From: Gavia stellata
Lineage: Eukaryota; Chordata; Aves; Gaviiformes; Gaviidae
Direction: 5' to 3'
DNA: 64,000 nucleotides
Assembly: GCF_030936135.1 (NCBI RefSeq)
Contig: NC_082594.1
Location: 103,331,020-103,395,019, forward strand
Positions 47,300 to 61,000 of the stretch are shown piece after piece (the first letter of the stretch is position 1; every line of letters begins with the position of its first letter). Position numbers and translations under genes: made by a program. The notes under the pieces were generated by a model. That model worked only from the letters and a program-made list of their open reading frames with translations, was not told the origin of the DNA and searched no databases.

Positions 47300-48769
47300 T
47301 GTGTGTACAGTAACCTAGCTGACCCTCTGCATTTGTCATCACACTAGCCCTTCGTCTCTGGCTTTCCACCCTCCCTGATAACCAATGCTCAGTCAGGCAC
47401 CAGGCTTTCAGCATGCTAGGGCAATTCCTGCTTGGATCCAGTTACTGCTTGTCTGTTGGACCCATCCATTATCGTAGTATTTTATTTTATTTGTTTGTTT
47501 GTTTCAAATTATCTCTCGCCCTAGTCCATCACGGTTAGTTCCCTTTGCTTCTTCTAAAGCAAATCCTGTGCCTGCTTTCATCTCTTGGCATGGTTTGGGG
47601 AGAGACGTGACGTGGGTTTCCTTGTTGACCCCAGGCAGTCTTCCCGACTGCTTTCCGTCTGACTTCAGCTCTTGCAATCCTGATCTGAAAGCCTGTCCTC
47701 TCTCCTGTTTGCCTCCTCCTCCCACTCCAGCACCGCTTTAATCTCCTGGGCTGTGGAAACCCCCTGAGCTTTGAAAGCTTGCTGTCCTGCTGTCAGTCAT
47801 TCCCTCCCAGTGAATGGCCTCATGAACGGGCCAGGATCTCTATGCTGTGCCCCAACGCTTGGTCCCACTGCTCTCCTCTCGGCCGGCACTCTCCCCGTAA
47901 CTTGCTGCTGTTAGTCAACAGTGAAGCCTTGGGCAAAACGCATCTCCCTCCGTGTCCCAGCCAGAGCTTCAGCAGGGCTGTGTTCAGTTGCATCAGCTCC
48001 TCAGCTCAGTTTGCTTATCGAAAGCATGTCTTAAAACCTTAAGAGTACTGCTTCCTAACCACCTGAGCAGTTCCTGCAGAGTTTCAGTGCTGTTTGAAAC
48101 TTTTATGAAAGCCTTAATTCATGCCCTATCTGCATTTCTATCCGCACCTGTGTAACTTGCAGGAGGCCTCCATTTGTAGCTTGTTCCTTCATTATGGACC
48201 TTCCCTAGAGTTTGGGTAGGTGCCTGTGCGACACGATTGCAGGGGCACTTTTAGAACTGTTTTCCACTGACTGTGACTGGTGATCTGCAGAACCACAGTA
48301 AAAAAAAATGCAGAGAGGCCTGACTTCAGTTAATTTTTCCACTTACTATCATGTTCTTTTATTATCATGCTTTTAAGAGATGACAGTGAGTTCTGATCCA
48401 GAGGGTTTGATATCTGCTGTGCCGGGAGACAGAGAGCTGTTAGGGTGACAGTGCAGCATGACAGCTAGCGATACTTAACTTCTTCTAGCTCGGGAGCAAA
48501 AAAAGATTAAGCATCTATCCCTAAAGAGACTTAGCTTCCCTGCAGTATTAGCCAAGACCAAGTGAGGGAGGAAAAATGCAAAACAATGAAGAAAATGCAG
48601 AAACTGCATGATGCGAGAAACACTTTGAGTTGAGGCTGTTGTATCTCACCTTGTTACTAGCTCTGCGTAAGTCGCCTCTTGGCTGCTCAGATACAGCTGA
48701 AGCAAAAGAGCCCCAAAAGGATCTCTGACACCGTTACTGCCTCTGGTGCTTCAGCTATGTCCTTCAAGA

Positions 48770-49512
48770 TCACAGAATCACTAAGGTTGGAAAAGACCTG
48801 TAAGATCATCAAGTCCAACCATCAACCCAACACCACCATGCCCACCCACTAAACCATGTCCCACAATGCCACGTCCACACGTTTCTTGAACACCTCCAGT
48901 GATGGTGACTCCACCACCTCCATGGGCAGCCTGTTCCAGTGTTTCATCACTCTCTCAGTAAAGAAATTTTTCCTAATATCCAGTCTAAACCTCCCCTGGC
49001 GCAACTTGAGGCCATTTCCTCTTATCTTGTCGCTAGTCACTTGGGAGAAGAGACCAGCACCCACCTCTCTGCAACCTCCTTTCAGGTAGTTGTAGAGAGC
49101 GATGAGGTCTCCCCTCAGCCTCCTCTTCTCCAGACTGAACAACCCCAGTTCCCTCAGCCGCTCCTCATAAGACTTGTGCTCCAGACCCCTCACCAGCTTC
49201 GTCGCCCTTCTCTGGACACGCTCCAGCACCTCAATGTCCTTCTTGTAGTGAGGGGACCAAAACCAAACACAGTATTTGAGGTGCGGCCTCACCAGTGCCG
49301 AGTACAGGGGGACAATCACCTCCCTGCTCCTGCTGGCCACACCATTTCTGATACAGGCCAGGATGCTGTTGGCCTTCTTGGCCGCCTGGGCACACTGCTG
49401 GCTCATATTCAGCCGGCTGTCAATCAACACCCCCAGGTCCCTTTTCACCGGGGCAGCTTTCCAGCCACTCTTCCCCAAGCCTGTAGCATTGCATGCGGTT
49501 GAACCAAAGGTT
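48770..49512 (-). mobile_element. Young CR1 LINE 3' copy, antisense, open ORF2 C-terminus
   Basis: On the minus strand this copy runs from about 49512 through an open ORF2 segment (209 codons, stop at 48849-48851) to the 3' end at 48770. The frame contains CR1-typical [38 protein letters not shown] and [13 protein letters not shown]. It lacks the reverse-transcriptase core and cannot move by itself. It is the same subfamily as the copies at 2970 and 39033, and is inserted antisense to the probable TIAM1 transcript. Confidence 0.93.
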
Positions 49513-51407
49513 TTCAGCCTCGTGTTGTCTTAGTTGTTGTGCATCCCCTGCATCTGTGGGAGCTGGGACAGGTAAGACATGAGCTAGCTTGTGGTGATTT
49601 CAGAGGCAGGAGGAAAGCCCAGGAGCAGTTGAGACTAGGCAGATGTTGTGCTTATTGTTTAGTCCCTGGGAAAGCCTCCCCAGAGCCTGGCTGGTACTGA
49701 CACCCGCTTACCCCTGGGGCAAGGGGTGCAGGATGCTTTAGGGATGCAGTGATTGATTGGTGCCATGAGTTCCAAGTTACTTAACATTTTGGAGAGCCAT
49801 TTTGGCAGGATTGTCTCCATAACACTAACCAAGAAGAAAGACTGTCAGCAATAAGTGACTTTTTTTTTTTTTAAGCTATTTGTCTTGTTTTGCTTGTAGA
49901 CCTTAATGGACCTGTGTAAAAAATCTTCAAGACCTGTTAATGGGGGGGTGATGTTGAAGTATAGTGTAGGTTATATGGAGTGCAGGAAGAGAAAACCTCT
50001 TTTGAAGACTCAGCATGTGAATGTGAGAAAACCTGTTGCACTCCTACAGCAGAGGAGGACAAACGTAGCTTCTGTTTACTCTGTGCTATCTGTATGGCAC
50101 ATGTTAAAAATGTATCATCTGTTGTGTTTAAGAAAAATTGAACGTAAATCCTGTTACGTTTGCTTGTTGCTAGTAAAATACATTTCATCACTTGGTCATC
50201 ATTGTCTCCTGGGAAAGTCTCACCAGTTGTGTTAATTTAATGGCAGATCTGCTAATGAAGTCACTGGGTTCGGGATTTCGCCCCATGACTCAGAAAACTT
50301 TGTTTATTCTGTTGCTATAGTCTGTGAGGTTATAAAAAAGGTGATTGCTTCGTGCTGTCAGTTTGCAGAAGGGTAGTTGTGAGGAAGGAAACTTGAGCTG
50401 ACAGAATTACCTGCCTAAATAATTAAGTGCATAGCTAAATGAATATAAAAAGACCAGACAAGTAAATTGCGTTTGTACAAATAGCCTTTTTTCTTCTTTC
50501 CTTTTTTTTTTTTTGAGGCTTGCTGAAGTGTGAAGATCCCTCTGTGAAAGTAAGGTGAACAATTAGTATTAATTGATTTGGTTTTTAATATCAGTTGGGA
50601 TGAACTTGGTGAGGACTAACGTGGAAATGTATGCAATTTCAGGAGAAATTGATTGCATTTCATCTCTTCCATGTGTAGCTTTCCCTTAAACTGCTAATGA
50701 AAGTTCAATAACTAATGAACGGGATGTTTCATTAAATGTGTATTCAGCTCAGAATAGTTAACAAGGGGAATCCTTTGTCCTTGCTAGCCCCCTCCTTTGC
50801 CGGGTATACAGTCTTGGATTTTTTTCTTTGTTTTTTAAAGATGTAAGTGGGGTAATAAGACTTTTGTGTCCATTCCTGTATTCCTCTTCGGAGCGTATTT
50901 TTCATGGAAAGGCTGGGGGTTTTTTGTGTGTTTTGCCTTTGGTGGCAATTACTGCTGCTTGCAGTTGTGGCTTCCAGTTCAGAACAAAGCTGTTTTGTGT
51001 GCCTAGCCAGTAATAATTGTTGACAGTTGATAATGTTGGAGACCTCTCATTGTGGCTGGGATCTGAATTATACCAGCTACTACTGAACCCAATTGACAGG
51101 TTCAGGGCTCCCATGCTGGAATATTCTCTTTCCTCTGGTAATAAACAAAAAAAAGTCGGTGTTAGAGGTCTTTCCTAAACCTACCAAGCGAGACACAGAA
51201 CTGAAGTGTTGCAAGGACTGCCTAAATTTCTATTCTTACTCTTGTCTGCTCTCAGACTTTCCTGGTGACACCTAGTTATCACATCCCATGGGGCGGTTAA
51301 ACTTGTTCACTGTGTGTTTAAATCTGCAATATATATGTTAGCTGGAATATATTGAGTAAGAGGGGAATTGCTGGGGGACTGTGCGTATCCAGTGACTGAC
51401 GCAGCTC

Positions 51408-51539
51408 ATGGACTACAAGCCGCTTAAAACTCAGCCCGAGCAGCTGGAAATGGAGGGTGGCCGCTACGGTGGCAGGGGCGGCTCGATGATGAGACAGACC
51501 CCCGCTGTGGGGGAGCTCCGGGTGCCTGCACCAGCGACG
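51408..51539 (+). CDS. Possible alternative first coding exon (44 codons)
   Basis: ATG at 51408 in a favourable context (CTCATGG) opens exactly 44 codons up to a good donor, GCGACG|GTGAGT at 51539/51540, in phase 0. The peptide starts MDYKPLKTQPEQLEMEGG and contains GGRYGGRGGSMMRQ. It matches no protein I recognise. The 180 bases around it are CpG-enriched compared with neighbours, and a TATA-like ATATATATG lies about 75 bases upstream near 51330. It could be an alternative promoter and N-terminus for the downstream gene, a non-coding exon, or chance. Confidence 0.3.
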
Positions 51540-52739
51540 GTGAGTTGCCGCTGCGGACAAGGCCTCGGCTGCCAATCTTTCTTGCTTGTAGCTTTGAATG
51601 AGGTAACAGGTGTTACCTGGGTATTTTTCAATTTATTTTCTTGGTTAAATTTTCATGAGTAGGATGGTATGAAAATGAATGTGTCATTAACAAATGTCCG
51701 GGAATGCTGTTTGCTCAGAAGTGATTAGGAGATTAAGTAATGGATTAATTGTAATTATTCTGCCAGAACCCTCCTAATGTGTGTAGACACAAGGCATGTG
51801 TCCTCTTTGAAAGGGTTGTGTCTGGGACTCGCTCATCTGGGGGTGTGAGAGGGGGGGTGTGTGTTGTGTTACTTTGGAGAATTATTTGTTGGCAATTCAC
51901 GTTTTCATCCTTGCTTCCCAAATGAAAACTCTTTAGCTTTCTACTTCTAATCGGTCTGAAATTTTTACTTTTCTTCTGCACGTGGAAATTGTTTGTTGGC
52001 AAAATATGATTGCAGGGAAATGTTCTTTTTGCGTCACAGGAAGGCTTAAGAAGCTTGTGAGAATGATAAAACAGTTTTCCTTTGGTCACCTGTGAGTGTC
52101 TGGAGGTACCTGCTGGGGCACAAGTTGAAGGTAGGCTCAAACTGGATGAACAAGGTGGTTCTTCGTTCAGCTTCCTCTTCCCATGGGGTCTTGTGAATAC
52201 ACTCTCACATTGTATTTGATTTTTTTTTTTTTTCCTTCCATGAAATATGTCTGTGGAAAGCTGCTAAACAGTGCCAGACCCTTCTGTCCTAGGGATTAGT
52301 ATAAGACCAGGGCAGGTGCTACTGATATTTCTCCAAAGTGCTCTCCTAGCTTCCAGCACCATGCAATTTGGGGATTTTGCAGGCCAGGAGTAGCCTTTTT
52401 GTATTTAACAGCTTTTTGCAGAGGGAGCCAAGCAATGTGTTATTTTGCCCTTCCTATGAGTGGTAGTGGCCGTGACACCTTTGGGTGGTGCGAGTTCCAG
52501 AGGTGGCCCTGACCAGCACGGCCATGGAGCTCGCCTAGGTACACCATCGGTTGGTCAGGTGCCACCTGGCCGCTGCTATCCATTTCCAGTGCAACCACAA
52601 CCTAAGAATGGGAAAAAAATTATGGTTTAGACATGAGCGAAGGTTTACTTTGCTACTACCTTGGCCTTTTATGTTTCAGCTAGTTGTGTGAGCAGTGGTG
52701 CTTGGGTTAAACGTCTGCATAGCAGCTTATGGTGATGTT

Positions 52740-52788
52740 GACATGAAATCCCTTATGCCAGTTGCTCCGGCGTAAGGGATTTCATGTC
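52740..52788. repeat. 20-bp stem, 9-base loop hairpin
   Basis: GACATGAAATCCCTTATGCC (52740-52759) pairs with 52769-52788 at 19 of 20 positions. The remaining pair (52756 with 52772) is T opposite G, which is G-U in plus-strand RNA, so that strand forms a fully paired stem with a 9-base loop. Pairing stops at both outer ends. It is too short for a usual microRNA precursor. It could be a processed RNA, a binding site or a quasi-palindrome. Confidence 0.75.
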
Positions 52789-55700
52789 CTTGTGAGCATA
52801 TTTCAGGGCATCGGAGACCATGTCCTCCAGTTTAGAGGTACCCAAATGCTGATTCTCCTCTCTCACTTGATTTCTGACAGTCTACACCAGTTTTCCTGAA
52901 TACTGCATGTGTTTCTCTCTGGATAATGTGAACTTGAAATTTGGCAGTGTCATCATCATATGTATGGTCTGTATCGGGTGTATGTTATGTGTGAGGCTTG
53001 TGATGGGTCAAGGAAATGCTTGGATGGTATTGACCAGCAGTCATCATTTTAGTTGATGACCAAATCCATGGTGTGGGTGGGGTTTTTGGGGCGTGGGGTG
53101 TGGGTTTGTTTTTTTTTTTTTTTGTGCCTCAGGTCAAGGATGAATTAATTTTGATGTTAAAAGCTCAGGCATAGCTGCAGTGGGCTGTTCACGGCTTTCT
53201 GAAGGCAGTCACTGAAGCATGTGACCGTGGTGGTACTCAGTGGTTCACTAATTACATTACTCACTTCAGCTTGCTTGGGCCATCTGTGGTTAATGCGCTG
53301 CTGGCTCTGTAGCACTGCGTTAAGGTCTGACGGCTGTAGGCGTTGCTCGCTCAGTTCTCCTATGGCCATGCTCAGAAGAAGAGCTGGGCTTCAGCTGTCT
53401 GCCTGGCCCCTACAAAGAGACAGTCTTTGGCAGGGAGGTGTTGGACAAGTCTCCAAACACAGGGTGCTCCAAGCTTGTAGGAAGAAGCTGGGTAGAAGAA
53501 AATTTGCACAATGCTTATGAAGTGTTAAGACTTCAGACAAAGACTGGTGGTTTACTGAGGAGACTCAGTATCTTTTCTGTATGTGTTTGCTGGCAGACAG
53601 TCACTCTGTCTTGTATGCGAGTGTGCCTGGCCCCTGCCAGGTGTGGAAAAGTGGAGGGACTGAAGGACATGGAACAAGATCCAGCAAAGAAAGATAGGAA
53701 AGGTGCTGCAGGAGCCCACTGGTAAAAATGGCCCTGAGCAAGTGCAATTAGCAGCATCTGGGGGGGGTGTGTGTGGTAGGTGAGTTTCTTGGAAGTTGTG
53801 GATCTATAATATATAAATAAGGTCTTCTGAAATAACAACAACATCCCTTTCTGTACCTTGGTTTCTGTCTATGTTAAATTAGAAAACACACTCTGTTTTT
53901 AATAAAGCAGGCCTTGCTAAAACAAAAGCTGTAAGTATGGGCACCCTTGAATTAAACCAAGAAGAAAAACATACCCATTTGGTGTTTGGATGTAGTTGTG
54001 AAGCCAAATGTTTGACTTAACTGAGGGATCCCACATGTCATCCCCTTCCCTTGCCTTTTCTCCCCATTGTGGGGTGGGATCTGCCCTGATCTCCTCCACC
54101 TATGGCCTTGTCTGGGGGGTGAAAGAGGCTAGGGGACAGTGAGGAGGCATCGGGAGAATGTGACAAATGGATGGGGGGTGGAAAAAGTGCTTGTAGGTTT
54201 GGCCAACAGAGAGTAGGTCTCCTCATTTTTTTTATTTTTTTATTTTTTTTTTAAATAAGACTGCCAAAAGACCCTCCCCCTTCCTTTCCCTTCCTGGAAA
54301 AGAAGAAAAAACAGCCTTCAGAAGGGACCCCCCCAGGGTATGGTAGATAAGCTGTCTGCATTTTTGTGGTGGGGAGAGGTCTCCTTCCCTTAGCCCTTAC
54401 GCCATGTAGGCCCTTATCTATTCCCCATCTAAGCCCTAGTGCTCTCTGGTTTTACTGACATTTTTAAAGAGAACTAAACTGTTGGTCAAGTCCCATGAAG
54501 CCTCCTCGGGCGGATGGATGTGACTGTGGCTGCTGCCAGTGGGGTCCCAAAATGCTGGAGGGCTTCTCCTGTCTTCCCTGGTTTTGCACAGGGCTGTGTG
54601 GGGCAGGTGTGTCAGGACAAGCACAGACCACTGCTGGAAGGAAAAGCAAGTCCTCTGCGAGTGCTCTTCCTCCTGCTGAACACCTGAAACACCAGCTAGG
54701 TGAGCCTGCACGCTTGCTTACTTGTTGCTGTAGCTGTTTCTGGCTCTGGCCCCTCTAGTTTGTTTTCTTGATCTGGCCTTCTGTTTCTGTGGAGCTCAGA
54801 CATGAAATACGGGCTTGCTGGGGTAATATCTACTCTCTCTTTGCCTCGGATTGTTCCATTCAAATGGAGTAGTCTTACAAGTTTAATGACTTCTTTCTTT
54901 TTCTCAGCACTTTGCCTGTTGCCTCCTTTTGTCCTGCAGTGGGAGCAGGAGAGGCAGCAGCAAAGACGACTGAACCTTGTGCTTAAAAACAAACTTTCAG
55001 CTTGGTGCGGCTGTAGAAGCAAATCCATAATTTTTCTGCAGACTGCTCAAATTGTCTTGAAATATGGGAGGAGAGGAAGAGAAATTATGCTTCAGGTTGT
55101 TCCTTCTGCTGGAAGTGTGGGAGGACATCCTTACGCCTGGGTCTTGCCTGACCTGTTTGCTCTATCCTGGGGTGGGAGGGGGGGGAAAAAAAGGGAGCTC
55201 TGCACCAGAAACAGAAAAGACCATTTTTCTGGAATGATTTCAGCTGTGCCCTGTTGGCATGCTGTCGGGTCAGCAGCAGTAGTGAAAGCACAGTTTTGCT
55301 GCCCGGCTGAGAGCCTTCAGGATCCACACTAGCTGAAATCCTAACTGAGGTCTGTGGAGGAGGTGGGGGCACCCTAATGGGGATCATCATGTGGCAGAAT
55401 TTGGAATGGCAGCACATGAAACGCCTCGGGAGATTTGTCTGCTGCAGATGCTTTAGGTCTCCAGAGTCAGTGAACAACTGAATCTTGGTCCGCTGGGAGG
55501 TAATTTATTCCTTCTTTTGATGGACAGGAGAGGGAAGAGCTCATGCATGGTGCCTCTTGGCAAGTGCAAGAGGGGGTAAGCAGCAGCATAACGTGAGCGT
55601 CTCGGGCTGGGGATCCTGCTCAGCGACTTGCACAGCCCAAGGGCCGTGGTCCGTGACAGCCAGTAAAAGCAGCAGCCCTGGGGGGAGCTCCCAAGGCTTC

Positions 55701-58014
55701 CGTTTGATGCTGGGGAGCCGCGGCCAGCGATGCAAAGCAGGTGTACCCGTGTAATTCCAGGTGGGGTAACAGCAGCGATCCAGGTGGATCATCAGGCCTG
55801 TGTGTGTGAGGGGGAAGGAGGCTGCCCGAGGAAGCGTACAGACTTGCTCTAGGATGAGATGTCCTGACCCTGCCAACCAGGCAGATAAAAAGGACTGACA
55901 GCGAACTGGGGCTGCTGGTGCAGGCAGAGCTGGATGAGGGGTGGGAGGTCAGAGGGATGCGTGGTCTTTGAGCTATGCAGCCCGTAGGCCAAGCGCAGGC
56001 TTGTTTATGTCAGCAGAATCCGACACATCTTCAGGGGCTTTTGCTCATGACTGATAGTAGTAAACGTTGCTCTCTTAGACCTGCCCAAATCCTTGCTGAC
56101 AGAAGGAACGTGCAGGTTTCTTGCCTCATGCCTCCTCTGCTCCAGCACACCCTGCGTGCACACACAGAGGGGGACCCGTTTATCCAGCTTTTCTCTGGGC
56201 CACCAGTAATCTTCAGGTGTCGAGGCTGGGAAGCCTCCTGGTGGGTTTCAGTTCCTCTCTTGAATGGGAAAGGCTTATTTGAAGAGGTATTTCAGCATCC
56301 AGTTGTAAACATGGGGAGTCTTGCAATGTTGTTGCTGGGTGGGGATCTTCTGAATACATCTGTATTATGTGACCCTATTTGTACACAGACAGGGTTTTCA
56401 GCTGCAAGGACGCTATCTACTGAAGCTGCTGAGAGCGTGTCCTGTGTTGGAACGAGGGGAAAAAATGATGGAAACGATGAGGATTCAACATAATGTCTGT
56501 AATGGACAGACATCTCTCTTTAGGGCTGGTGGCTGTCCTTAAAAGGATGTATACCTTCTTTCAAGCTGAAGCTGGAAATTGCTTTATTTTTTGTACTTTT
56601 GAAGTGTTTCCAAGGAAGCAATAAGAGTCGTCAAACATTTTGAAAGTTACCCAAGAGTGTTGCCCTGCCTGAAATCTGCATATGGCTTTTCCAGCACCAG
56701 TGTGCTTGTTAGCTGATCTGCTAAGCTAAGCATCTCTCTTCATGTCACTAAATTATTTTCTTGGTCTCAGCTGTCAGTTGTACCTCAGTGGTGAAACTGC
56801 TTCCTTTAGAGAGCTGTGCCAAAAATTGCTTGGAGCTGAATTTGCAGCAAGAGAGGACTGGGTATAGTCTGTAGGAGTTAGTGAGAGAAGACGATACCTT
56901 AATCGTACAATTACGGCAAGCGACAAACAACAGGGTAAGAGTAAGATTGGTAAAGCAGAACTGCATGAAGCAAACCAGCCAGCACCAGCAGGTCGCAATG
57001 TGGGCATACGCGTGTTTCTGAGACGGGGAGAAAATCTGTGCTCGACTTTTGTTGTTTCTAGGCCTGCTTTGGTCTTTGAAAAGGAATAATTTAATCACAA
57101 TTACCTTAGTGTTAGCTTTAAATGTATTGTTAGTCAGGTTTTCAGGTGTTAAGACGACCTTTGTTTCTGAAGTGATTATGAAATACTCTCTTGGGGAGAC
57201 AAGAAGTTAGAAGTGTCTTCATCCAGCTTGGGCTGGCAACTCTGGATTTCTCCTCATTGTGGATAGGAAGAACAAGTTGTTCCAAGGTGATGATTGAGTC
57301 TCAAGTTTTACAGAAAATAAGAAAAACCATTTTTTTTATTTCTAGTATGTCTGTGCACTTAATCTTCACTTCATGTTACCTAGGTATTTATTGAAGTGCA
57401 GTCTTAACCTGAATAATATCAGAGGGAGGTATTTCACCATGTTTCTATATGCCAGCTTCCTGTTTCCCTCTCCTTTCCTCCTCCTCCTCCATTTGCCATG
57501 GTCACAGACCTGCCAGTGTTCAAGCAGTGCATGTGTGAAGCTGTAGAAGACCTTCCCTCACGCAGGACCTCTGGAGTCCTGAGGCCGCTGCTACGGCCCA
57601 TGTTGCCTGCTGTGTTTGGTGAAGCCTGTTGTCTGTTTTTGCTCATGAATGGTAGTCATAATCATCTCTTTAATGAGTGTGGGTACACAAAAGTGTTTAT
57701 ACCATCAAAGTGTCTGATGCAAATGTACAATCTTCTCTCGGCACATCCTTCCTTCCTTCCCCCGAGTACTTTAAAGCCTCCTTGAGATGGTGGGAGGAAT
57801 TGTATGTGAAATGCTCTTTATCTTTCTAAGAGAAGGTGTCTGAACCTGTTTGTACTTCAGGGGCAGGTACTATACCTCCTTCTTTTTCGCCTGTGAAAGA
57901 CCAGCTTTTCTTCTTTTTTTTGCAGTATGCTTTGGGCTTTCTCTTTGCTTGGTGGTGTCACAAGCCACACAGAACAGGAAGATGCCAGAAATATAGGAAT
58001 GGAGAAGCAATTGC

Positions 58015-58028
58015 GTGTGTGTGTGTGT
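58015..58028. repeat. (GT)7 microsatellite
   Basis: Seven GT units in the probable TIAM1 intron. Confidence 0.9.
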
Positions 58029-61000
58029 GGTTTGTTGTTTTCTTCTGCCCTGCAGTCGACTGTGGCAAGTAAATGAATCTCTGATCTGTAGCAGTATCTG
58101 GCCACTAAATGCTTGCCTGATGAATTTTAACCAGCGTGAAATTTGAAGATAACGTGTTGAGAAATGTCACTTACTTCTCACCGTCCCATCCTGTGGGTTA
58201 AGGGTGAGGGATGCCCGGGGGTGTCCCCGGGGCACGGGTGCAGCACCATGCACGCTGGGCTTTGGCAAGGCTGTGGGGTGCCCCGACCTGTTGCTTGCCG
58301 GTTGCATTGGCTGACACTGCAAGAAGAAAGCACCAACACATACAGGACAGGTTTTGTTGGGGGGGGGATGTTTTTGCTGTAATTCACTACTATGCCATTT
58401 CCAGTCTTGTCTTCGCAGGAGGCGCTCTCTTACCTCCGCACTGTACCCCGTCTGTTAATTGCTTTCCTTCCAGGGATTCTTGGTGCATGTTCCCTTCCCT
58501 CCCAATCTTTGGATACCTGTTGAAGAAGATTGATACTTCTTTCTTCTCTCTCACCAAGTGCTGACAGCTAAATGCTGCTGGAATGGCCTCTTTTTTGAGG
58601 CATTAAAGGTGACTCTATTTCTGAAGGAATTAAGAAGTGCCAGGATCTGATTTGTCTCCCAGATCAAGTGGAGCATATTCCTTGCATGTGCTATTGCATA
58701 TTTCAAGACCGGGATGATAATTGTTGCTGGTTTGACTTGGTGGCATATTGAGATGGAAGATTTGGCTGAGTCCATAGTCTTTAATGCTTCAGTGGGACAT
58801 GCTGTTCCTAGCTAACACAAGCTCAAAACTGAGGTCATGTTGTGCGACGCCATAAAACAAATCCTGGCTTCGCGTAAGTGGGTAGGACAGTTGATATCTA
58901 TGGACTTCCTCCGGCTTGCCAACAAAACTTAATCTAGCCTTAAATCTTGTCTTTCAAGCTAGATATAGCAATGTCACTCATCAGTGGATGCTGTCCTTTA
59001 AAATTGCTTCTGTACTCCTTGGTGGAAGAAGATAATTTCTACCCTTCTAAGCTTTTGAAGAGATTGAATCAATTTGTCTTTTGTTAACCCGTGCCAATGT
59101 TTTCTGTACTTGAAATACTGTTTATCCTAGCAGAGATTAAAATGTTGAATTTCCCATTCTCATTTAACTTAAAAACATTCTCAATTTCAGGAGCTGAAAG
59201 TATGCGGCATTGCCAGAGGAGACTGAAGTACCTGTAGCCTTTGTTGCACAGAAAACATTCAAACGCAAAGCCAAGTCATTTTGTGTAACTTCTTTTTACA
59301 GAATAAGATGAAACTTGTAGAAATCCTCAAGAGAATTTAAACACTGATACCTATCCATCCATCTATATAGCTAAAGCTGCAATGATGTCAAAGTGATTGT
59401 CAGACCCTGGGTTTCTCCCTTCAGATTCCTCAAAGGTTTGTTCTGATGTTTGGGTCTGTTTTAATCTCCCTGTCTCATTACCAGAGTTCTGCTGCCACTT
59501 AAGGCTCTCTTTGTACTTGGGTTGTAATACTTGCTTTCACTCCAGATGCCAAAAGTAAACCTGCTGCTACTTTTGTTCAAGTAGTCTCTTTAGTTGTTTT
59601 TTTTGGAGGTGAATATAACCTGGCATACTCTCAGTATTTATTTATGTTAAAGTGGTGTCGGGCTAGTGACCTGAAGGCCCAGTGTACTTAAGCATTTCAC
59701 ATAAAATAGCCCCTGTCTCATAAAGAAAACACTAATAAATAAAATAAATCAAAGTCTAATCACGAGGTTGTGAGGATCACAAGATGCTGCTGCCCATGGT
59801 TTAGTTCCACTGCTTGTGGTACTAGGTAACGACCCTGAGAGGGGCTGCAATATCACTATTCTACTGTATAATGACAATAAGGGAGTCAGCTGTTCATACT
59901 GGGTACTTTTGTTATCTGCCATGGTGAGTGAAACTTCTAGTGGTACCTGGAATGCGGCTGCTGCTTCAGGTGTCGCAGCCAGTCCCAGCAAGGGCACAGG
60001 AGACTGAAGGCAGCCTCCTGCCTCGCCTGCAGTTGATAAGGGTTTGCAAGGCCACGTGGCTGTTGGGAGGGTTTGGTGCAGATGTGAGTCTGTGTGCTCC
60101 ATGGTTTCGGTGGGGCCTCTTCTACAGACGGAAATGGTTTTTGGTTTTTTCCCTGCTGTCTTTTGAAAATGCAGCTGGTGGTCCCTTCAGTTCTGGAAAG
60201 CTGGTCTTGGAAAGAGACTACTGAGCTTTCTTAAAATAGCTAATTAAGTATGAATTTAAGCTTGTCTGTGTGAGAAACTAGCCAGCCTAGCTGTAATAGG
60301 ATTGTTCTGCCTCGTTTTAATTGTGCTGATCTAACTTGTGTGGATGCTTTAAGACAGGGTAACATTTGAGAGCAGAATTCTCTCTGAAACCTGCAGTCAA
60401 ACCAACCTGTTGTGACTGTTTGAACCCTTCTTTGATGCCCGGTAGCTTTGAGACCTACCAGCAGTTATGAGTGATCCAGGTAGCAAAGAACATTTCTGAT
60501 GCTCATTCTTACTAGTCCTTGCTGCTTGTGCTGTGGATCTGAATGTCTTTGCACTGCAGATGACCCATGTCGGGGGTAATGATAATAGTCTTTCATAAAT
60601 ATTTTGTCAGGACTTACTCATGCATACAGTATTCAATTTTATTTATTTATTTTATTCAGTGTTAAGAGCAGAAGAGTTGAACACTCGGAAGTTCAGGGGA
60701 AACCCTGCCTGAAGACTGCTTGTGTGTGTTCATCACAGCGGTCTTAAGTAAATAATATGCAATTGTGTAATGAGTTTATTTTTTTTTCTTCCTAGGACCT
60801 TCATTCAGGATGTTTCCTTTTAGCAAAGAATTAGATTTTTTTTTTTTTTAAACATCCCTTATATAACCTCCAAAGAATATTTTAAGCAGCAGTTTGCCTT
60901 TTTTTTCCTTTTTCTTTGTAAAAGTAGTTTGTGCAGAAATAGCAGGACATATCTTTGATGGGTTGTTGTTGCTGCTCTGTTTTGCATCTCTCTTGTGGCT

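Noticed and set aside
48856..49533. Plus-strand open frames up to 187 codons over the CR1 copy
   Set aside because: They are the antisense of the minus-strand CR1 ORF2.
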